Assembly (NCBI GenBank): GCA_009746045.1
Contig: RPFO01000022.1
Span: 2,489,937-2,553,936 of the forward strand
DNA: 64,000 nucleotides
Direction: 5' to 3'
From: Mesostigma viride
Lineage: Eukaryota > Streptophyta > Mesostigmatophyceae > Mesostigmatales > Mesostigmataceae
Shown here one piece after another: positions 32,889-44,577 of the stretch. A model generated the notes under the pieces. The model was not told the origin of the DNA, did no database searches, and was given only the letters and a program-made list of their open reading frames with translations. The position numbers and the translations under genes are program-made. Each line of letters starts with the position of its first letter. The stretch's first letter is position 1.

Positions 32889-34706
32889 CAGGCTGCGCTC
32901 GGCAATCAAAATACGTCTGCAGCTCAGGCTGCAGCTTCGCCCACCGGCCCAGAAGGCAGCGGCGCCACTAGCCAAGCTCTAGTGGTCGCCCAGCCCCCCG
33001 AGCCCGCCTCGCCAGCAGCGTCGCCTGAACCCAAGCGCAGTCGCCCTGACGGGCTGCTGGACGAGTACGACTTTGACGCCAGCCAGCCCGGCTTTTTTGA
33101 CAAGCTCACACACGATCGCATCCTGGCCTACGTGTTTTTCGGGACGCACGCCTCTCTTATAGAACTGTGCAAGCAGCTTTCCCACCAAGGTCGCCTTGTC
33201 AATGCCTTCCTCCAGAGGCGCTATTTCGGCAAGGACGTCCTCAACGCCCGCCGCCCCCACCTTCAGCTCAATTCGCTCTTTTCTCCCTCCTTGGCCGCTA
33301 CATCGAGGAGCTCTGGCCCCTCAACCCCCGGCCTCACCACCACCTTAACCGAATCCTCCATCCGCTCACTCCTCAAGGAGGCTCTCGAGCAGCACGTGGC
33401 CCCCATTGCTGCAGATGTGGCGGCCATGGGCAGCACGGTGACTGCCGAGCTCCCCCTCCTCTCCACCATCTCCACCGCCACCTCCACCCTCCTCGCCTCC
33501 TCCACCGCCACCATCCCCTCCTCCGCCGCCATCACCTCCCAGCTCCGCGACATCGACCAGCGTCGTAATTAATTAATTAATTGATTAGACTCGTGCTCCC
33601 GTTGGGGAGTCACGGAGCATTAACCCCGATGGATGGATGGATGGGTGCAAACATTCCTACCGGTCTAATCTATCTACATTGGCTACATACTACATCTATC
33701 TAACAGCATTCTAACTACAACAGCTATCTAGGCAGCCGCACGCTGCCCTAGGGGGAGCTATCTGGCGTGCCTCCCGCGGGATTGCACACGCGGGCGCTTC
33801 CCCACTGGGGGGGGCTCGTTGTCCTCTATGACCTGGGCCCACTTGGCCTTGTCCATCATCTTCTTCCAAATCACGGAGAGGCCTAGGCCCCCCATGTCCT
33901 CGACTAGCTGTTCTTTGAAGGTGCGGGCCTTGCGGCGTCTAACATCACTGGGCCCAGCCCACGTCAGGAGGTGCCGGCCAGGCTGGGTTCAGCGTCGTAA
34001 GGACAATGCCATCGCTATCGAGGTCCTGCAGAACACCGCAGGCCTCACCGCCCAGGCGGTGAAGGACATTGCCGCCAAGCCAGCCCCTGCTGGCCTGGCC
34101 GGCGATGCTCCTCCCATCACGACCTGGGCGGACATGCTTAAGCAACATACCACCTCTACCACCTCCGCCGTCGCAGCCCAGCTCCACCGGCAGACGCTTG
34201 ACCTCCGCGAGGAGGCCGAGCTCGCCAAGCGCAGCCTCAACGCCATACTCAAGAACTTCGACATGGAGGAAGGTGAGAATTCCGAGAAGCTTGCACGTGC
34301 GTTTGAGAGCAATATCCTTGCACGCATGGGCCTTCTTGGTGAGATTAAGCTGACCGCCCACCGCCTCCCCCGCGCGCGGGGTAAGGCAGGGGCGCCCCCG
34401 CTTCTTCTCATCTTTGAGAGCCCAGCGGACAAGATTTTGTTTCTCAGACGCCACAAGCGGCTCGAGAAGACTCACTTCACCGTGGACGACGACTTGACCC
34501 TGGCGCAGCAACAACGGCGACGGGAGCTATGGCCGACCTACCTCCAGCTCCGGCAGACCAAGGCGCCGGGGCCAGCCGGTGTACTGGAAGGGGGCGGCCA
34601 TCTACGTCGGCCACAAGCCCTGGCACGCGACCCCCTCGACCACCGCGGCCCCAGCGACTCCAGAAGCCCCAGCCTAGGGGAATACAGCAGCAGTAGTGTA
34701 GAATAG
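32889..34706 (+). pseudogene. Family D ORF1-like protein, best-preserved copy
   Basis: Part 1 (frame of 32697-33568) has a basic, nuclear-signal-like EPKRSRP, then a segment with VFFGTHASLIELCKQLSHQG, and a helical part LLKEALEQHVAPIAADVAAM. Part 2 (frame of 34001-34706) continues NAIAIEVLQNTAGLTAQ, a helix-rich LDLREEAELAKRSLNAILKN, and the C-terminal domain PPLLLIFESPADKILFLRRH with FTVDDDLTLAQQQRRREL, ending in a low-complexity tail GEYSSSSVE. Only the inserted B fragment breaks the frame. The predicted coiled part plus basic C-terminal domain is the ORF1p plan: trimeric RNA-binding chaperone of the LINE particle. About 0.4 kb of 3' UTR follows directly; there is no reverse transcriptase. 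Confidence 0.72.
33569..33989 (-). mobile_element. Family B LINE 3' fragment inside D ORF1
   Basis: Reverse-strand copy of the last 0.4 kb of family B, including the end of the coding region, a CATC microarray, the hairpin GTGCTCCCGTTGGGGAGTCAC and the tail. It is flanked by CAGCGTCGTAA at 33558-33568 and 33990-34000. Confidence 0.9.
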
Positions 34707-35182
34707 TTAGACAGTGGCCTTGTACATGCCCGCCTACTACAGGCACTATACCAGCTGAGGCCTAGCATTTTTAGTCATGTACATGTGTGCCTATGATGAG
34801 CCACCCTCCAGATGATGCCTAGCTTTATTTTATTATGCAGTGCCCATGCAGGGAGTCACTCTCTGCTGAGAAGCCATGCCCTAGCTCTTGTATAGCCATG
34901 ATGATCTTGCCCCACTTGACATGCTCCCCCTTAGCTGGGCATAGCGTGATAGCTCATGAGGGTGCAGGTGCCCTGGTGCACCTAGAGCAAGGGTAGCTTA
35001 CATTCCCACCCTTGCAGGAAGTAGCCCAGAGTGTATTAAAAGCCATATGCCCCTTCTCAGGGATATGTGGTACATTTACTCCCAACGGAGTTATGTTCCT
35101 AATTAATTAATTAATTAATTAATCATCAGGTCCCCACCCCTCCAGTGCACCTTGGGCTTCTGGGGGTCCTGCTTGTGCAAAG

Positions 35183-36162
35183 ATACCTGTTCATTATTGT
35201 TGTCGAATACGTAATGATTCAGGCGCGCAAGCGATTTGCCCGCATCGTGGGCAGGGAACCAGGAGTGCAGGTTGCTAACAAATTCTGGCATGGCGGTGCG
35301 GACACGGAGATTCGGCTAGCAGACATCATTTACGCAGACGACACGTACCACCCTCTTTGAGGACACTGAGCACGTGCAGACATGGCTTGACTGCCTGGCT
35401 CTCGAGGCCCGTGCAGTGGGGCTTGAGGTCAGCAAGAAGACAGAGGCCCTGGCGGTTGGGCTCACCACCTCAGCGCCGCCCCTCTATCTCCTAGACGGCT
35501 CTCGAGTCCTGTATCGGGACCGCGTTAAGCTGCTGGGCAGCCTGCTCCCTAGCTGCGAGGCGGATGTGGACCACCGCATCTCCCTCGCCTGGCACGCTTT
35601 ACGCCAGTACCGGGCCCTGTGGCGCAAGCCCCTGGGCAAGATCGAGAAACAGGACCTGTTCAAGGTCCTCGTCCTTCCTGTTCTCACGTATGGCGCCGAG
35701 ACGTGGACCCTCACCGCCGACCTGGCCCGCAAGCTGGACGGCGCGGTCACCAGCATGCTGCGTTCCATTTTCAGAGTAGGATATGCTGCCCATGTCCGCA
35801 ATGAGGACCTGTACCAGGGCATGCCCTATATCACCAGCACAATTAAGCAACGCCGCCTGCAGCTAGTAGGGCACCTAGCTCGCACCAACCAGGTAGACAC
35901 CTCACGTGGCCCCCCCGCAGGACTGCGACCAGCCCAGCCTGGCCGGCACCTCCTGACGTGGGCTGGGCCCAGTGATGTTAGACGCCGCAAGGCCCGCACC
36001 TTCAAAGAACAGCTAGTAGAGGACATGGGGGGCCTAGGCCTCTCCGTGATTTGGAAGAAGATGATGGACAAGGCCAAGTGGGCCCAGGTCATAGAGGACA
36101 ACGAGCCCCCCCCAGTGGGGAAGCGCCCGCGTGTGCAATCCCGCGGGAGGCACGCTAGATAG
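35183..36162 (+). pseudogene. LINE B reverse transcriptase fragment with one frameshift
   Basis: Reads LFIIVVEYVM and YADDT, then an extra GT near 35345 shifts the frame directly after the catalytic YADD box. The second frame (35374-36162) continues TWLDCLALEARAVGL, LTYGAETWTLT, HLARTNQVDTS and ends RVQSRGRHAR. Confidence 0.88.
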
Positions 36163-36325
36163 CTCCCCCTAGATGTTGTAGTTAGAATGTTGTTAGATAG
36201 ATGTAGTATGTAGCCAATGTAGATAGATTAGACCGGTAGGAATGTGTGCACCCATCCATCCATCCATCGGGGTTAATGCTCCGTGACTCCCCAACGGGAG
36301 CACGAGTCTAATTAATTAATTAATG
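35183..36325 (+). mobile_element. LINE B3, 5'-truncated
   Basis: Begins at CCTGTTCATTATTG (inside the QGCVLSPYLF motif) and ends with the CATC microarray, hairpin GTGACTCCCCAACGGGAGCAC and TTAA tail. It is nearly identical to B1 over its length. No clear TSD found. Confidence 0.85.
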
Positions 36326-37317
36326 GCCACTAAACTAGTCCGCATTCTCAGCAAACGCTGCAGCTGACGTCCCTTACCCAAACTGGATGCCTGGGTGGGC
36401 GCGGATTGCCCGGCCATAGGGAGAAAATCGACCTATGATAAGCTATGACTCATCTGGAACTGACGATCGACCAGGAAAGTTCTAGTTTCCTACCTGTATA
36501 TTCCCAACCCTATCAATCTGCCCGTGCCTGACCTACGAAAATCATGCATCGTCATTCTGAGCAATGTATTCTGAACCATTTCAAGCCGCGAGACGCAAAA
36601 ATTTCGTGACAGCGGCACGTTGGCAGCCATATCTCACTACGCGCGCGCGAGCGAAAATTTCCCGCCAAAGTCACGTGATACATTCTCAATGCACGTTGTA
36701 ATTACCAGGCTGTGGCGAATATTACCCCCAAACCTATGCACCTTCGTCCCTAAGTGTTCCCGGACCCACGGACCACTGACATCCGTCACAAGTGGGGCGG
36801 CGCTCGCGGCGCGGCGCGAAACTCGACCGTTAGTCAAACTACCCGACAGGTCGGGTAGTTAACGGACTTTGGGTTAATAGTAATGCAGCGGGAAGGGGGC
36901 AGAGAGCACCCTGTCCCCCATGCCACAGGCATGCCACGGGTGCACAATTGGGCCCATCGAAACATCCGGCATCCCCTGTGGGTGCAATATGACCCGTGTG
37001 TCAGGGATTATAAGCACTCTGGTGCTCCGAGACTCCCCAACGAGAGCACGTGTTTAATTAATGGATTGATTGATTGTAACAGTGGTTGGGTTTATACAGG
37101 TGCGGGCTCGAGGGCTTAATATGTATGCTGGTTGCCTGCAATGGTTGAGCCATGGAGCTCCTGTCAAAGAGATGATGGTGACGTCAAGAAACTGCATCAT
37201 GGCATGTGGCCTTCTGACACTCCAGCAAGCTATGGAATATCACCCCAAGTGCGCATGTGGCCTAGCTCACGTAGCGTTGCCTCGCCTTTGGCAATTCATG
37301 CCGGATAAGTGGGCAGC
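36326..37317. other. Intergenic region downstream of BOU-type gene
   Basis: No gene recognised. It holds a worn family B hairpin, GAGACTCCCCAACGAGAGCAC, with GTTTAATTAAT tail at about 37020-37060, and TGGATTGATTGATTG after it. The sequence at 36893-36990 (GCATGCCACGGGTGCAC and GTGGGTGCAATATGACCCG) resembles 45430-45570, so an older repeat underlies both. Confidence 0.45.
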
Positions 37318-38187
37318 TTATCCCATTGCTTTCCTGGCGTACTCATACGCCAAGAAACAAACCGCATTGGCAGGGACGCTGCGGACCATGGCAGGGCCAA
37401 ATCCTCGGTAGAGGCCCTTGAGCCCTTCGTGCTCATAAGTCTTCGCCAGCGCGTCCATGGTTCCCCTGTACTTGGGGCTCTTCACGTTGTCAACTTGAAT
37501 CATGCTTTTGGCGACGTCCATGGGGTAGACAGACGCCCAGAACATGGCGCCACCGACGCCGCCCGCCACCATCAATGACCCTTGGCCGAGGTCTTCCGTC
37601 CTCCCCTTGCCGGCAAGTAGCCGTTTGGTAAGCTCGTACGCGCCGAACATGGCTGCATTGCCTGGAGCTTCACGAAGCACGGTCGGGACAAATCCTCGGA
37701 AGAGCCCTACGACACCACCCTCCGATCTCATGACCTGTCTCGCGACGTCGAAGGGGCCATTGTATATGGTTCCAGACGTGCTTCCTGCCTGCAGCCTGCA
37801 TTTTATAAGTTCGGTGGGACAGGCGACAAAAGAGACCGCGACACCAGCTCCGGCACCGGCTATCGTTTTCTCAAGCATGCTCAGATCCTGGTCGGGACCT
37901 TTCCGCAGCAAGGCCTCCATCTGCCCACGCGCAGTGAACAGCACAGCATTGAAGACAGCTACGGAGGCGAACGGGGCTCCCATCCCTTTGTAGAGACCCA
38001 TAGGGCCCTCAGCTGCAATCGTCTTCTTCGTTGCATCAATTGCCCCCGCGTAAAGGGGCAACTGCCCGGGCAATGGTCGAGGCTGACTTTGCAATTTCAC
38101 CTTGATAGTGTCAAATGGGTGCCCGACGAAGAGCTGGCAAATACCCGCAACCGTGCCCGATGCCAGGTCTTTCGCAACATCCCCCAT
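37318..38187 (-). CDS. BOU: Mitochondrial carrier (SLC25) of the BOU / acylcarnitine-carrier-like type
   Basis: One uninterrupted frame of 289 residues, the normal carrier size. It has the three-fold carrier repeat with its signatures: HPFDTIKVKLQ (residues 23-33), CPTELIKCRLQ near residue 122 and YPMDVAKSMIQ near residue 219. The ends of the repeats carry GLYKGMGAP, GLFRGFVPTVLREAPGNA and GLYRGFGPAMVRSVPANA. Six membrane helices are expected in the inner mitochondrial membrane. The start MGDVAKDLASGTVAG, SQPRPLPGQLPLYAGAIDA and the ending FLAYEYARKAMG fit the plant BOU subgroup, which in Arabidopsis is linked to glutamate transport and photorespiration; the exact substrate here is inferred. 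Absence of introns is unusual beside the intron-rich neighbours. Family membership is sure; BOU orthology is likely. Confidence 0.92.
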   Translation of the reverse strand: MGDVAKDLASGTVAGICQLFVGHPFDTIKVKLQSQPRPLPGQLPLYAGAIDATKKTIAAEGPMGLYKGMGAPFASVAVFNAVLFTARGQMEALLRKGPDQDLSMLEKTIAGAGAGVAVSFVACPTELIKCRLQAGSTSGTIYNGPFDVARQVMRSEGGVVGLFRGFVPTVLREAPGNAAMFGAYELTKRLLAGKGRTEDLGQGSLMVAGGVGGAMFWASVYPMDVAKSMIQVDNVKSPKYRGTMDALAKTYEHEGLKGLYRGFGPAMVRSVPANAVCFLAYEYARKAMG

Positions 38188-38835
38188 TCTCGATGCGAGA
38201 AAAGCCGGCTACCCTTTTATTCTCTTTCCGCTTCGTAACCTTCCAGCAAACTCTGCGATGCCTTGAATCTTCTTTCGTTCGCTCGTCAGTGTCTTGAAGG
38301 GGTGGTGTTCTTCGGAAATGGTTTTCAGAGTGCGTGGGTTCTACTCATGTCGCACGCGTCACGCGTGGCACTCGCCAATTTTGTGGCATGATCCACTTTA
38401 AAGCACAGCGTGCCTTCTGATGTCTTGTTGGGAGTTGTGTAACCGCTTCCCGGGTAATGCCAACTCCACAAGTGCCACGTGTCACTTTTGCTCAGATGTG
38501 CCCAGCAGTTCCCCCTTGGGAGGCTGCGGTCGGAGCGGTCCGAGCTGTCCGAGGCTGGGCAGGCGGGCACGGCACCGGCGCCGGCACCGGCACCGCCTAC
38601 GGAACGGCCGTGGCCGGAGGGTCCGATTCAGGCGGAGTTGGCCCTTTTTTTTCGGGGATGGGTATCCAATTATAGACCAGAGAGGTGAATGCGATACGAG
38701 TATCAGCGAATCCTCAATGAAGGGATCCCTGTCGGTACGCCGGTGCGGGAACTATAAACTCAACTCAACTCAACTCAACTCGCACAGTCCACGTACAGTC
38801 CACGTACTGTCATTCACGCCTTAAGTTGGGTTGGC
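38188..38835. other. 5' flank of the BOU-type gene
   Basis: Likely promoter and 5' UTR. It includes a run of GGCACCGGCGCCGGCACCGG near 38569-38595 and five ACTCA units at 38758-38785. No other gene seen. Confidence 0.4.
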
Positions 38836-40584
38836 TTAACCCGTGTTTTTTTACAACGCGATACATCGCGATCGCGTTGTAGGGTTACAACGCGATGTAT
38901 CGCGTTGTAATCTGACACGTGGCAAACCTATTAAACATGCGATTTTTGGTCTGAAACTTTCAACATAGGTCAGAAACATCTCATAGAATTCAAGAAAAAA
39001 TCCTGGTATTTTTGGTATTTTTTTTGTGACAGCTGCAAACAAACTGAATATGTAAGGCATTTTCGCGGGACGAAGGTGAAGACGACGGCGATGGCGGCAG
39101 GTAGATCTCGCCAGTTTTCGCGCGAATTTCAGTGGCTGTTGGGTAGCACGACCATGATGATGCGTTCAAAGGTTGATAATTATTAGGTTTCTACGAGTCT
39201 GTTGAGGTACTGGGGCAAAGGAAACGTAGTTTTTCCCAGTTTCTCACCCAACTTTCATGCGGAAACCCTGGAAACCGGCATACATATTATTACGTCAAGA
39301 CTCGGGTATGATGCGGCACCATGCTTGGTATTTCCATGGTGTTTCGACTTCTTAACACATGTTTATTCATTCCGAACGCCCGGACTCTCGGCTAAACCGA
39401 GATTTGTGCAGAATTTTATTGGGTAGCTCCGGGCATGATGGTGCCTGCAAATAGCGTAAGGCGTGACCGTGGCTATTGCTACGGTATGCTGTATTTTCCT
39501 GGAAATGGCCTCTGCCACAGGCTCAATAGTGCTTGCAGGCGTAAGTATATCGTGTTTCTACCTAGTTTCTGCCAGTTTTCCACTTATTTCTACCGACCTC
39601 TGCCCAGCCTCTCTAAGACCGCCATCCTACTCGACGTTGCTTGCATGTCAGCCATAGCAGGTTGCAGTTGTGCAGTATTTAGGTGCTGTATACGTCGTCA
39701 AGCCGTGCATATATCGTGAGGATTGGATGTTGATGGTTTATACTGCGTTGATTGTGCAAGAAGATCAGCTAGGTGCCCATAATCATGGTGTATAATCATG
39801 TGTTGTTAGCATCTTGCCACCGTTTGCTAGCATGCATTCCAGCGTCATCTTTGCCAGCATGTAAGCTCATGGATCACTCAACCTATCCAAGCCTTGCATT
39901 ACACGTGCCTCTTTCTTTCAGTATTGCACGCGTTATGGAATGAAAACCCAGCACCTCCGTTCCCACGAGGCATGTGCTCAACACGTTGTGAGAGTGGATG
40001 ATGCTTTGGCTATGGCTGCCTGATTCAGTCATATTAGGTCATCCAGTCATGATGTTTGATGCATGTTTGATGCTGTATAACTTATACAACACCTATTTTC
40101 AACGTTTTGACCCTCCAAGCTCACTATGGCCCCGTTTATGGGGCTCGTGTCGTTGCGTAATGTTGTGAAGGGCTCTCATGTTTCCCACTGCGTTGTACTG
40201 CGTTGTAATTGTGATGCTAATGAAAAATAGCTCCAGTGGCCCAATGGGCCTGAGTTTTGTTTCACAGAGCCTGCATATGTTGCCCATAGCTCGTGCAAGA
40301 AGCCAGATTTTTTTCATGAACCATTTGTGAATAAGCACATGACTTGTGACCTAGGGTCAAGAAATCGCGGTCATGGTCAGACCCCCCTGTATTCAGACCA
40401 GTGTATCTCTCTAATGAATAAGCATTTTGTAGGTCTGAGTAGCTCAAAAAATCCTTTGATGTATGGGCTTTCAGGAAAGTATATACATAACCATGAAAAA
40501 AAAATTTCCTTAGGTGCTAAACGCGTTCTAAAAAAAGCTTACAACGCGATATATCGCGTTCTAATTAAAAAAAACACGGGTTAA
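38836..40584. mobile_element. P3: complete P-family TTAA element, non-autonomous
   Basis: TTAA at 38836-38839 and 40581-40584, with inverted ends CCCGTGTTTTTTT. Each end also holds self-complementary ACAACGCGATGTATCGCGTTGT-like hairpins (38858-38910 and 40540-40562). No transposase frame is recognisable in 1.75 kb. TTAA followed by CCC is the classic piggyBac pattern. P1 and P2 share these ends. Confidence 0.7.
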
Positions 40585-41413
40585 GTTGGGTCGAATAGGA
40601 TTTCGGCATTCCGAGTTCAAAGTAGTTCAGAATAGTTGTAACGACCAAAAATGATCATCAGCATCATCCATAGTCCAAATATGAAAGATCTTTTACCTGG
40701 GTTGCTTTCTTGAGTTACAGATCTTCAAGTATCCGAGCAACGTTGAGATGGAAATTCCACAGCACGTGATTTAGGGAATCACACCCCTTGTAGACACAAA
40801 GACAAGCTTGTGTATAGACGACCTCTGTGGAACTGAAGGTAGTCTATAGCCAAGGGGCTCTTAGGAATGGACAACAAAGACAAGCTTTATTATACCATGA
40901 TGAATCAAAACCAACGTAGCAACAATGGCGACCCCATGTCCTTGATATCGACGTGCTTGTCGAGCATGCTTCAACCTTAGCCTGAAGAGAACCAATCAGA
41001 ATCATGGAATTCTAATAAACAAGATCTTCGTCTCCATCCTAGTCACACAAAACAGAACAACACCACACACAGCCTGGCAGAATCTGTCCATGAGATCCTG
41101 AATCTGTAGTAAGCACTAAAGTCCCAAAGGAGCATTTAAGACTCAGTAGTACCGACCAACAAACTATAACCCCACGTGGATCAGGCCACGACCAATGAGG
41201 GCTCCTACCAGTCGGTTGACAAAGTACAAGCTCCAAGTACCGCCGTCTTAGAAATCTCATAACTTTCTCAATACTGATCCAAAAGTCCTCGAATAAAGGC
41301 CAAACATTCACAAAACAAAGGATGTAACAACAAAGTCATTTTTGCTTGTTACAATAGTATGTTTTCGTATCTTTAGTTCAAATTAGTAGAATTTAGTAGA
41401 ATCATTCACGCCC
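40585..41413. other. Unassigned sequence
   Basis: No gene or repeat recognised. Confidence 0.3.
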
Positions 41414-41577
41414 AGTTTGAACACCGCATCCACTCTCTCTCCCTTCTTTGGACTGCCATGCAGTACAAGACACAGTGGAAGAGGATTGTTAAGGCTCGCA
41501 CGCCCGACCCTGTGGGCAAACCACCCGCGAGATGTACCCGTGAGATGTACCCGTGAGATGTACCCGTGAGATGCAAA
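41414..41577 (+). mobile_element. Family C coding-end fragment and a 15 bp tandem repeat
   Basis: 41420-41525 matches LINE C1 around 62510-62620 (TTTGAACACCGCATCCACTC, CGACCCTGTGGGCAAACCAC). Four tandem copies of GAGATGTACCCGT(GA)-like units follow at 41528-41572. Confidence 0.7.
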
Positions 41578-41952
41578 ATCCGCTTGCCAGACCGGGATTC
41601 CGGGAACTCCGTCCAATACCGTCGTGCAGTACCACCACGGCAATGCACTACCAATCTATCATTCGTACAATACTACGACTTAACGCCAACAGAAACTCGC
41701 CTCCAAAACTATATATTCATAGAGGCACGCCTCTTATTTAATTTCAAGGTACCTCTTATCTCAGCCCCCGCAGACTTGTCAGTTGTCTTCTCCCGGTTAG
41801 GGCTAAGTTTTGCAAAAAACCTAAGTCCTATGTCGAAACCATTTTTTCCTCCTGTTAGCATTTGCCTGCATCTGCACCGTTGTTGGCATTCGGCGGTCCG
41901 ATTGAAAGCCCAAGGAAGTCCAAAAAAGCACCTTTTTCCATGGGGTGGCCAC

Positions 41953-42243
41953 GGGATTTCTTATTCCGGGGCCCAATGGCCGGCGCCGCGCCAGACTCGC
42001 CCGCCTTTGGGCTTTGGGCGTCTTGGACTTTGGCTTTGGGCGTCTTGGAAGTTGGCTTTGGGCGTTTGCTCTTTTGGCAGATTTCTACACTACACTGGTA
42101 CTACGTAAAAAAGCACAGACTGGTGCAGCGTCACATCCATACAACGTAAAATTACCGCCGCACAGGCATGAGGCCGGCAGCAATAAACTGGCAGCCAGCA
42201 ATAACCGGACAATGGCCGCCGCAAGATAGTCGTCGGTTGCTGG
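41953..42243 (+). repeat. Left terminal inverted repeat of the MULE
   Basis: Pairs with 51376-51646. The inner end (CCGCACAGG, TGGCCGCCGCAAG, GTCGTCGGTTGCTGG) is more diverged than the outer 200 bases. Confidence 0.88.
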
Positions 42244-42277
42244 TATTTCACTTCTACACTTCACAGACTGCTTTTGA

Positions 42278-44577
42278 GTTTTGAGCATTTCCAGCAAACG
42301 TGTTTCCCACTTGAAGGAATGTGGACAAAGGCTAGACTTGGTGATATATCGATTACTGATCGCCTTGAAATACATGAAGGATGATCAATTAGTGAAAGAT
42401 CACGGTAGTTACATCAACAGGAAGTTGTACAAGAATGAAGGGACTGCTGCAGAAGTTGCCAAGGAACTGCTTCCCACCGTTGTAACGCATTTAGACAACG
42501 CTTGTGAAGGGGTTTGCGAAGTGCTCTCTGCGGCAACTAGTAATGACAAGGTGAAAGTGACATTTCGGAGCTTACAATTCCCTCTTGGATGTACATGCTT
42601 GACAGCACATACCGGCAAAGTTTGTTGCCATTTTATTGCATCATTGCTTTTCCACAATGTGTGCACTCACGAGAACTTGGATGTATTATTGTGCAGACGC
42701 GCCACATTTGGTGTTCCTCGTGGGAAAGTTTTCCAAGTGTTTGCTGATGAGTTGGAATTTGTCAAGGAAGAAATGTCCAAGTATCCCACAGATCGGCACG
42801 ATGACGGTCACGTCATGGAAGTCAGCGACATGGAGCCCTTACCTGACGAGGAGGGTGATCGCTTTCCGCGTGAAGATGACTCACTGCCAGCTGAACCCAA
42901 CGACAAGGAGCTGGAAATGCGACTATTGAATGCATTTGACGGAGCCATGCAGGTAAAAATGCTGCATTCTTTTTGCCAAAGACTAGATGTGCACAGATTT
43001 GGTACCTGGCCTTCAATCTTTTTGTGTGGGGGGGGTAGAGATAACTTAAAGTCTTAACTCACGTTGACATCGGCTTGAATGTGATTGCCTGCATGTTGTC
43101 CACAATGTACTACAATGCATATGTCGTTCCACTTTACTCCTGAACCGCAGGCATGGAGGATGGCTTCCTTTACTGCCAAGGAAACGGCCGCAAAAGTTTT
43201 GTTAGCGTCTTTTGTAGAAAGTTGTAGGATCTTGACTGATCAAGAGCACAGTTGTGCCGATTGCCGAAGGAAATGAATTTTCGGGAAGAGCGGGCTCTAA
43301 GCCGATTCAACAAGACCCTGTGGTTTTGCGAGCATGCAACAAAGGCAGTGCCAAACGGAAGACGGACGAAGTGGACATGCCGGAGCTGACGTCAACCCAT
43401 GCTGCCTCCAATGCACCTTCAAAACGGAGGGCTGGGTTTCGACAGAAGCTCTCAGAGAATTTACCACGACAACCGATGAATGGTGAGCCATACAACTTAA
43501 ATAAGCCGCTCTAGATTCTAATGATGAAGTCAATATGAGCATGTGCATGTTGTATTGATTGCGGTTTACCCTAACAAGTACATCACAACAAAGTTGACAA
43601 TGCCATTTTAAATTTTTTTTTGTGCATGCAGTCCCTAACACCATGGAGGGAGGCCCAAGCACTCCTGCAGGGGGTGGAATGCCTGATACCAGAGAGAGCG
43701 TTAACTTAACAGGTGAGAATCTTGCCCCAGGCTTGTGGGATCGCTGACGACATGCCATATGCGTTTTAAAACAAACACGCATACATTTACTTGCTGTGAA
43801 GATAAACCCATACCCACTTGTTAATTAAGCAATGACATGGACACACACATGCGCCTTAAGTCTTTACCACATGGTTTTGCTCACATGACGCTCGGGATCG
43901 CTTGGGACCTATTTATGTTAACGTGAGAGAGGCCAGCTTTGAGAAAGCGAGGTAGTAAATCTATAACTTGGCGGAGAGGCCGGGTTTTGAGGAATCTACT
44001 ACTGTATTAAACTAGTTTACATAAAAACCTTGGAAATAAATGTCTTTTTGTGAATGCATGCAGACCCTGACGTCATTGGGGAGGGCAAAGCTCCTCGCTT
44101 GGTGGTCGGGAAGATGCACGGACCTGCATTGAGGACTTGACAGGTGAATCGTGATGTATGTTTTATACACATGAATAACAACCTAACAATGTGGTTGATT
44201 TGTTCGCCTTTGATTGTAGTATCATTTAAGTTTTTGTAGGTTGTTCTCTACCTGAACTACATGCCGGTTTGCTTTTTTGTACATGGCCATATATTTTTGC
44301 TCACAGGAAATCACACACAAATTGTCCAATACACATGACCATGCACCCACACATGATGTCGATCGGTTCTCGGTTTGGTAGTCTCGGTAAGGTATACTTT
44401 TTTTTTGTTAATTTACATATGTCAAGAATGGCACACACATACGCTTAGCAGAATGCGGGTTTATTACCAGGGGCGTGTTTGGCATGTTCCCAAGTCCGAT
44501 AATATCTTCTTGTCTTCCTTTGTATGCATGCAGGCCCTGACCTAGAGGTAGAAGTCCCCACTAGTCCAAGAACATAG
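42278..44577 (+). pseudogene. SWIM zinc-finger gene, MULE transposase C-terminal part, several exons
   Basis: Exons inferred: 42278-42952, 43151-43482, 43632-43712, 44064-44143 and 44534-44577, with GT-AG introns; three acceptors read TGCATGCAG. Exon 1 has VSHLKECGQRLDLVIYRLL and then a SWIM finger, CTCLTAHTGKVCCHF (C-x-C...C-x-H), the feature that follows the DDE core in MULE and FAR1-type transposases. Acidic linkers and a Lys/Arg stretch (SAKRKTDE, SKRRAGFRQKL) follow. The N-terminal DDE domain is missing, one indel lies in exon 2 (between 43151 and 43275), and exon 4 is 80 nt where its sister exon is 81. So this looks like a decayed transposase or a captured host gene. The last exon ends EVEVPTSPRT at TAG 44575-44577. 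Confidence 0.55.

Larger units (their letters stand above)
32885..35121 (+). mobile_element. Family D element (forward), split by a family B tail
   Basis: Starts inside ORF1 (CAGGCTGCGCTCGGCAAT, GAAGGCAGCGG) and runs to the 3' hairpin ACTCCCAACGGAGT near 35079-35092 and the TTAA tail. Removing the B fragment at 33569-33989 restores a continuous ORF1. No TSD was found, so the 5' boundary is an alignment limit. Confidence 0.8.

Noticed and set aside
36620-37119. Overlapping 60-80 codon frames as small genes
   Set aside because: Open on both strands, no conserved motif, and part of the region resembles repeat DNA at 45430-45570.
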